This document shows positions 58,794 through 64,000 of a stretch of DNA of 64,000 bases, in pieces. The stretch lies in contig CM067445.1 in the NCBI GenBank assembly GCA_034508935.3, positions 1,160,900-1,224,899 of the forward strand. Reading direction: 5' to 3'. Under the pieces are notes generated by a model, which saw nothing but the letters and a program-made list of their open reading frames with translations, was not told the DNA's origin and made no database searches. Position numbers and translations under genes: made by a program. Each line of letters begins with the position of its first letter. The first letter of the stretch is position 1. The stretch comes from Berghia stephanieae (Eukaryota; Mollusca; Gastropoda; Nudibranchia; Aeolidiidae).

Positions 58794-59240
58794 GGCAATC
58801 GTAGTTAAGTTTCAAACATTCAATAACAAAAACCTTATCAAATGACCTTTGGGACTGTCTGAATTGCTGGCAATCGTAGTTAAGTTTCAAACATTCAATA
58901 ACAAAAACCTTATCAAATGACCTTTGGGACTGTCTGAATTGCTGGCAATCGTAGTTAAGTTTCAAACATTCAATAACGATAACCTTATCAAATGACCTTT
59001 GGGACTGTCTGAATTGCTGGCAATCGTAGTTAAGTTTCAAACATTCAATAACGATAACCTTATCAAATGACCTTTGGGACTGTCTGAATTGCTGGCAATC
59101 GTAGTTAAGTTTCAAACATTCAATAACGATAACCTTATCAAATGACCTTTGGGACTGTCTGAATTGCTGGCAATCGTAGTTAAGTTTCAAACATTCAATA
59201 ACGATAACCTTATCAAATGACCTTTGGGACTGTCTGCATT
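58794..59240 (-). repeat. 75-bp minisatellite, ~6 units
   Basis: GGCAATCGTAGTTAAGTTTC starts at 58794, 58869, 58944 and so on, with exact 75-bp spacing. The units are almost identical. A minus-strand frame of 155 codons stays open because the period is 25 codons (SQRSFDKVIVIECLKLNYDC). Intronic; no evidence that it is translated. Confidence 0.94.
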
Positions 59241-60294
59241 GCATTTCTTTTTCATGACATTCCCCATTTTAAGCCGAATGTCAAAATCTTGGTACATCAT
59301 GAATCACCTTCACTAACATGGACATCTTTTCATTGAACCTTACCGAGAGATTTTGAAAGCCGGCTCCCATTGCTTTCTATCTTAACTCTCTCATTACCGA
59401 CCCTTTCCTTGATTCTCCACTAAACATCGGAACCATCTAACTTAAAAATTTAAGTTTAAGACTCTACTCAAAATAAATAAATAAATAATAAATAAATAAA
59501 TAAATACATGTACATCGCAGAATTAAGTTCTTATAACTATGATTTTTTAAATCTTCAAATTTTGTGATTACAAAAGAAATCTGAATGAGATAAATATTGG
59601 TGGAATTGTAACAAATGTGACGATTTTCCTGTAGTTGGTAAGGAGAGGGTTAGACAACCCTTGTATAATTCATTCATAAATAATATGAAGGCATTTGGAT
59701 CTCCTGAACATGAACATTCGATTCTCAGACAAGGAATACAAGATGAATTTTCGGAATGATATTTTTGTTCATTTTTAAAAATTTATAATTTTTGCTTTGT
59801 TTCACATTCTTTTTATACACATCCCATCATATTTTTAGAACGTAATACATAATCAAACACATCTTTAAACTGTACAATGTTTTTAAAAGAGAAAGTAAAT
59901 GTAAAACTTTTGTCGTAATAACTAAAATGTTTTCATTTACCCTTCAAAACAGCAGATCTCTAATACTTACTTTGCCTGATAGAGTGGTGAACTTGAGGCC
60001 ATGCAATTGAATAAACAGGTTTATGGGAGTTTTCAACAACAACAACAACAATTATGAAGAATTAGAAATCTCGATAACTTTATTTCTTTTTCTGAAAGAT
60101 GTACACGAAAGCATCAGCTATGGTACAGACAGCTTTTGATGCTTCACACGTGTCCACTATTATCTAGTTTCTCAGCTAATCATTTTCACAAATACAGACA
60201 CAAACAACACAATCACAATTTTAACACATAGACATTAGAAGAGATGTACATATAAATTTTCATTATTATACCATCACATGGGTATATTTACACA

Positions 60295-60541
60295 TATCAT
60301 TCATACTAAATTAAGAAATTAAGAAGGAACAGGCACTGGTGTAAGATAAAGAACTGAACAAGTGTGTATGAAAGGTGCCAGACAAAGCAAGAAAGAAAAA
60401 TACAAGAAAAAAAAAACATCCCAAAGTCGACCTCGAGGTCAACTGATTTTTTGGGATATTTTTTTTTTTTCTTGTATTTTTCTTTCTTGCTTTGTCTGGC
60501 ACCTTTCACAGACACTTGCTCAGTTCTTTATCATTCATACT
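60295..60541. mobile_element. FB-C foldback insertion with 13-bp TSD
   Basis: TATCATTCATACT at 60295-60307 and 60529-60541 flanks a 221-bp insertion. The left arm GTGTATGAAAGGTGCCAGAC...AAGAAAGAAAAATACAAG is the inverse of the right arm CTTGTATTTTTCTTTCTTGC...CACCTTTCACAGACACTTG. The centre holds GACCTCGAGGTC. Relative of the 46.1-kb element. Confidence 0.87.
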
Positions 60542-61784
60542 GTATCACTTCTCTCATTATCATCAAGTTTATAAATCTGACTCTTCCTTTAATGTCCACC
60601 TTCACTCATGAAGATTTTGACATGAACAATATAACATTAAGGTGAAAATTCAACTTATTGTCGACTATAATCCTAACATGTTTTCCAAAACCAAAAAGAA
60701 AGACGACAATTTCATAACCCTCTTTGGATGTGTTAAACGATAACAGGGTGATATTGGGTGCTTTGACTTTTACTTACTTCGTGTCTGGTATTCTTTATGT
60801 AGATGTTTAGAGATAAAATTAAGGTCTTTTTAAAACTTAGTAATAGAAAATGATCAAGTAGTCTGTAATAACCGTAAAAATCACAGACTCTGAAGTTATC
60901 CAATAAAACATATATACGTGATCAACAATCTTAAATTCCATATCTTTAACTAAAAAAAAATGGAATTTTTAATTCTTATTGTGAGTCAGAAATTGGAGAA
61001 AATCCATGAGTGTAAGTTGTATCGTGTTTTTTACTAGTGTTTATATTTTGGTTTGTTTATTATTTATTTTTATTTATTCACTTATTTATCTATTTATTCA
61101 ATATTTATTTATTTAGTTATTTACTCATTTATTTTTTAATAGTTTAAAAGGCCAGAGAATGATCATAAAGATCTAATTTTAATTATTTATTCTTATTTTA
61201 TTTGCCATTACTCCCATGCACCAGGAGTAACATGCAGCATGATCCAACACTACATTTTTAAATTGAATTTTGGCTACAGATCCTCTGAGTGGAATCTCAT
61301 TTCAGTTGCATGATATATCAAGCTACCAATGTAGAGCAGTATATGCATGTAGAGGACTGCTATCTAGACAAACATAAAATATTTTTTTTTTTGTTTGTTG
61401 CTTTAGGTCTCTTCCAACACAATTGAGGTTATATGAGAGACCGCTGAAACAAAAAAACAAGCAATCTAACACTAACAAAAATAGTACAAATGTAAATCAA
61501 AATCATTACCTAAAGATATCATAAGCTAAATTATAAATAACCAAGAACAAACAGGCAGAAGATTTACAGAAAAAAAAATATCCCCTGTCAAAAATACAAT
61601 CACAAACCAAAGAAGCAGGATAGGCTAGGAAAGAGAAGAAGAAACGACATCACTATCGGATCATAAACCCATGCGAACATCATAGGTATACGATTCAAGG
61701 GTGATGCTCCCATCCAACCACCCCCACAAACATCAAATAAACACGTCTACAACTTTCCAATGGAGAATAATCAACACATCATAC

Positions 61785-61886
61785 CTAAATCTTTTTCGGA
61801 GCGTGGACTCAATCTTGTTCTCCTTGTGAGCAAGCTCAAGTTCCTGGACCGACTGGCGAGTCGTCTTGAAGAACTCTCTCCGTATT
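61785..61886 (-). CDS. ATP8A: ATP8A-like flippase, exon after TM10
   Basis: A 102-nt minus-strand exon. The acceptor TTTAAATTACAG ends at 61887 and the donor GTATGA begins at 61784. The first A completes GTA (Val), then IRREFFKTTRQSVQELELAH and KENKIESTLRKRF, ending with two bases of an Arg codon. The vertebrate ATP8A1 counterpart is VIKRTAFKTLVEEVQELEAK, so the start of the cytosolic tail is plainly conserved. The helix is rich in charged residues. Exon phases on both sides match their neighbours, which supports the boundaries. Confidence 0.93.
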
Positions 61887-61928
61887 CTGTAATTTAAATT
61901 TAAAATTAAAGAAAACAACGAAAACAAG

Positions 61929-62146
61929 GAAAAATTGCGTTTTTTATATAGCATAAAATCCACCAAATGTGCTTATTAACGTGCTTTACAAGGGGTCCCA
62001 AAATTGAGTTTCTATACAGCATAAAATCCACTAAATGTGCTTAAAGTGCTTTACACAGGGTCTCAAAATTGAGTTTTTATACAGAATAAAATCCACTCAA
62101 TGTGCTTTATGTGATTCACAAGGAGTCCAAACCAACATCAACACTT
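61929..62146 (-). mobile_element. SINE-A with triplicated tail, cut by foldback SINE-B
   Basis: The tail (plus view: AAAATTGAGTTTCTATACAG ... GTGCTTTACAAGGGGTCCC) occurs three times in tandem, about 65 bp each. The body then begins (ACCAACATCAACACTTGACA) and is cut at the TGACATGTACGAT target site. A few bases of body resume at 62911. Confidence 0.8.
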
Positions 62147-62922
62147 GACATGTACGATTTTTAATTCAGAAAAGTGAGTGGAGCAGGCACTTATGTTGGT
62201 AACAACCAGATATGAAGTGAATAGAAAAGTGCCAGAAGACAATAGAGAATAAAAATTTTTCGTGGCGGTGGTGGGGTTTGAACCTGCGACCTTATTGGTA
62301 CGACAACTCCGCCTGGCAGGTGAGAGCGTGGCTCTACCGTGTGAGCTATCCACGAACACAAAAATATTCGTTTCAAACTCAAAGTCATTACTAGATCCTC
62401 TCTCACCCACTTCTTGAGACCGCCGATAAGATCGCAGGTTCAAACCCCACCACCGCCGCGAAAAATTTTTATTCTCTATTGTCTTCTGGCACTTTTCTAT
62501 TCACTTCATATCTGGTTGTTACCAACATAAGTGCCTGCTCCACTCACTTTTCTGAATTAAAAATTCACCCCATACACCGGAGCATACTCAATGTCTCAAT
62601 CGTTTCTATGTTATATGTTTGTGTTGAGAATATTGGCTATTAAGCTTAACTGCTGGTCAAAATTATTCGCGATGGTGGTGTACGAACGAATCGGCGGTCT
62701 CAAGAAGTGGGTGAGAGAGGGATCTAGTAATGACTTTGAGTTTGAAACGAATATTTTTGTGTTCGTGGATAGCTCACACGGTAGAGCCACGCTCTCACCT
62801 GCCAGGCGGAGTTGTCGTACCAATAAGGTCGCAGGTTCAAACCCCACCACCGCCGCGAAAAATTTTTATTCTCTATTGTCTTCTGGCACTTTTCTATTCA
62901 CTTCATATCTGACATGTACGAT
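62146..62922. mobile_element. Compound foldback SINE-B insertion with 13-bp TSD
   Basis: TGACATGTACGAT at 62146-62158 and 62910-62922 bounds the insertion. Order: a minus-strand SINE-B (62159 to ~62425), the 3' part of a plus-strand SINE-B beginning near its B box (~62428-62560), the ~140-bp linker CCCATACACCGGAGCATACT..., and a second plus-strand SINE-B ending CACTTCATATCT. The same head-inverted, tandem-body layout as at 7.0 kb, but a separate insertion with its own sequence variants. Confidence 0.88.
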
Positions 62923-62929
62923 GAGACCT

Positions 62930-63215
62930 GAGCATTTTAATCTTTATTTGAAGTAAATCGGGTGATTTTTCATGAAGTTATGGTCAGATGTATGGGAAAG
63001 GTATCCAGCAACTTTTCTCAAATTTCATACTTTTTCAACTTGACTCGCTGTAAAAAATATTTAGAAGTGAAATTAAGCTTTGATATTTCACGAAGATGTA
63101 CAAAAAGGGTTGATTTAACCATTCATGACAAGAATTCATTTTTGATAAAAATTTGACCTTTTAACTAAACTTGACAATATCTCAATTCAAACCTTTTCAC
63201 CATCCAACTGATTAT
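62930..63215. repeat. R290 repeat, copy 2
   Basis: Same orientation as 29806-30103. It is cut at ACTGATTATG by SINE-C, so R290 predates that insertion. Confidence 0.85.
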
Positions 63216-63440
63216 GGGACAGCGTGGCTCAGCGGTACGGTCTTTTCTTCGTACCTGAAAGGTACCGAGTTCGACTACCCGCCGCATTGTGTGGCCTTGA
63301 GCAAGTCACCTTGCCTTAGCTCACTTTGCGGCGCTGCACTGCGGCTGAGGCCTGGGTTATTCCAGTCTTCCCTTGGAATAGACCCTAAAGAAAAATTTCC
63401 CCTTAGGGATGAATAAAGGGAATTTATTTATTTATTTTAT
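63216..63440 (+). mobile_element. SINE-C copy 3
   Basis: Plus strand: GCGTGGCTCAGCGGTACGGT, B-box-like GAGTTCGACTACC, then GGCCTTGAGCAAGTCACCTT, CTGGGTTATTCCAGTCTTCC and GATGAATAAAGGGAATTTAT plus an ATTT tail. The best-preserved copy; it ends 29 bp from the flippase exon's donor side. Confidence 0.86.
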
Positions 63441-63468
63441 TATGTAACATATAATAAATTATTCTTAC

Positions 63469-63557
63469 ACTTTCCAGACAAAGTCTCTGAATAGGGCGGT
63501 ACAGGGGATGATGATGAGACCAAGCCAGAACAAGGAACATCCCAAAACATGCTCCCC
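63469..63557 (-). CDS. ATP8A: ATP8A-like flippase, exon with last transmembrane helix
   Basis: P4-ATPases flip aminophospholipids from the outer to the cytosolic leaflet of Golgi, endosomal and plasma membranes. This 89-nt exon (acceptor CATCTCTACATCCAG ending 63558, donor GTAAGA from 63468) encodes GEHVLGCSLFWLGLIIIPCT then ALFRDFVWK and two bases of Val. The hydrophobic stretch is the final membrane helix; vertebrate ATP8A1 has FWMGLLFIPVASLLLDVVYKV at this place. The alternative donor GTGTAA two bases earlier would break the frame of the next exon. Upstream exons (actuator, phosphorylation and nucleotide domains) lie beyond 64000. Confidence 0.93.
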
Positions 63558-64000
63558 CTGGATGTAGAGATGACAATAAAAACATGAATTTTTATAAAAC
63601 ATAAGTTGGATGCATTTCAAGACTTCATTGGACAATTTGAAGAAATTCCCCCTTTCTTGCAAAAGACCTCTGATACATAGGTGAAAGTCCACAGGGATCA
63701 ATTTGCCTGAAAGACAGGCGGGTGAAACCAGTTTGCCTGAAAGAGATGCAAGTGTAAATCAACTCCTCGCCACTTTAAACTTAAATGATCTTCTTCTTTC
63801 TCTTCCTCCTCCTCCTCCTCCTCCTCCCTCCTCCTCTATTTCTCCTCCTCCTCCTCCTCCTCCTCCCTCCTCCTCTATTTCTCCTCCCCTCCTCCTCCTC
63901 CTCCTCCTCCTCTCTTCTTCTTCTTCCTTCTTCCTTCTCTTCTTCTTCCTTCTTCTTATTATTATTATTATTATTATTATTTATTATTATTATTATTATT
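63558..64000 (-). other. Flippase intron to window end
   Basis: No further exon seen. From about 63800 it is CTC/CTT pyrimidine repeats. Confidence 0.7.
63800..64000 (+). repeat. CTC/CTT tract then (ATT)n
   Basis: TCCTCCTCC and TTCTTCTTC repeats to about 63955, then ATTATT to the end of the window. Confidence 0.95.

Noticed and set aside
58777-59244. 155-codon frame with 25-residue repeats as a repeat protein gene
   Set aside because: The period is a multiple of three, the DNA units are nearly identical also at third positions, and it lies within an intron; a minisatellite explains it.
63469-63471. Exon donor at GTGTAA two bases earlier (exon ending at Lys)
   Set aside because: It would not match the phase of the next exon; using GTAAGA restores Val and the family-typical KVIRREFFKT.

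Overview
This is a nuclear genome window from an animal that is not a vertebrate, most likely a marine bilaterian invertebrate. The reasons are spliced genes with GT-AG introns, an HMGB protein with the long acidic tail seen only in animals, an ATP8A-type lipid flippase, and a dense load of short tRNA-derived SINEs, MITEs and microsatellites. I cannot name the phylum from the sequence. Only two host genes are clearly supported, and they point toward each other.

The plus-strand gene is an HMGB1/2-like chromatin protein in three coding exons (8890-9045, 11235-11386, 13570-13903). The exons join in frame to 213 residues: HMG box A, a basic linker, HMG box B, an alanine run and an acidic tail. 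Its 5' untranslated part is spliced to an upstream exon that I cannot place firmly (a weak candidate lies at 150-577). Its 3' UTR opens with a 100-base CU repeat and probably ends near 15.8 kb.

The minus-strand gene is a P4-ATPase flippase of the ATP8A1/ATP8A2 group. The window holds its last five coding exons (63557-63469, 61886-61785, 53736-53651, 37515-37472, 35003-34950), which join in frame to 124 residues. They cover the last transmembrane helix and the regulatory C-tail, including the GFAFS motif on a 44-nt microexon. The gene starts beyond 64000. Its 3' UTR runs to lower coordinates from 34949, possibly far into the repeat-poor stretch 25.3-34.9 kb.

Layout: 0-8.9 kb, HMGB upstream/first intron with a decayed CR1-like LINE (2.66-5.73 kb) and a compound foldback SINE (7.03-8.49 kb). 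8.9-15.8 kb, HMGB with MITEs in its introns. 15.8-25.3 kb, intergenic repeats: a pogo-type MITE, a piggyBac deletion derivative, copies of an unclassified ~550-bp repeat (called R600 here), and about 4 kb of ACC/ATC/ACT triplet arrays. 25.3-34.9 kb, repeat-poor flank or 3' UTR of the flippase. 34.9-63.6 kb, flippase introns filled with SINEs, MITEs, palindromes, minisatellites and an ~880-bp GAA/GGA tract. 63.6-64 kb, intron with CTC and ATT repeats.

The most unusual feature is a set of foldback (inverted-repeat) insertions. At least four, from three unrelated sequence families, are each flanked by 13-14 bp target-site duplications, the hallmark of target-primed reverse transcription. One contains nearly three head-to-tail 395-bp copies of a tRNA-derived SINE plus one inverted copy inside a single duplication. 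Several of the palindromes carry a hammerhead-ribozyme-like core (CTGAAGA, a GGG/CCC stem, GAAAC), which recalls Penelope-like elements and retrozymes.
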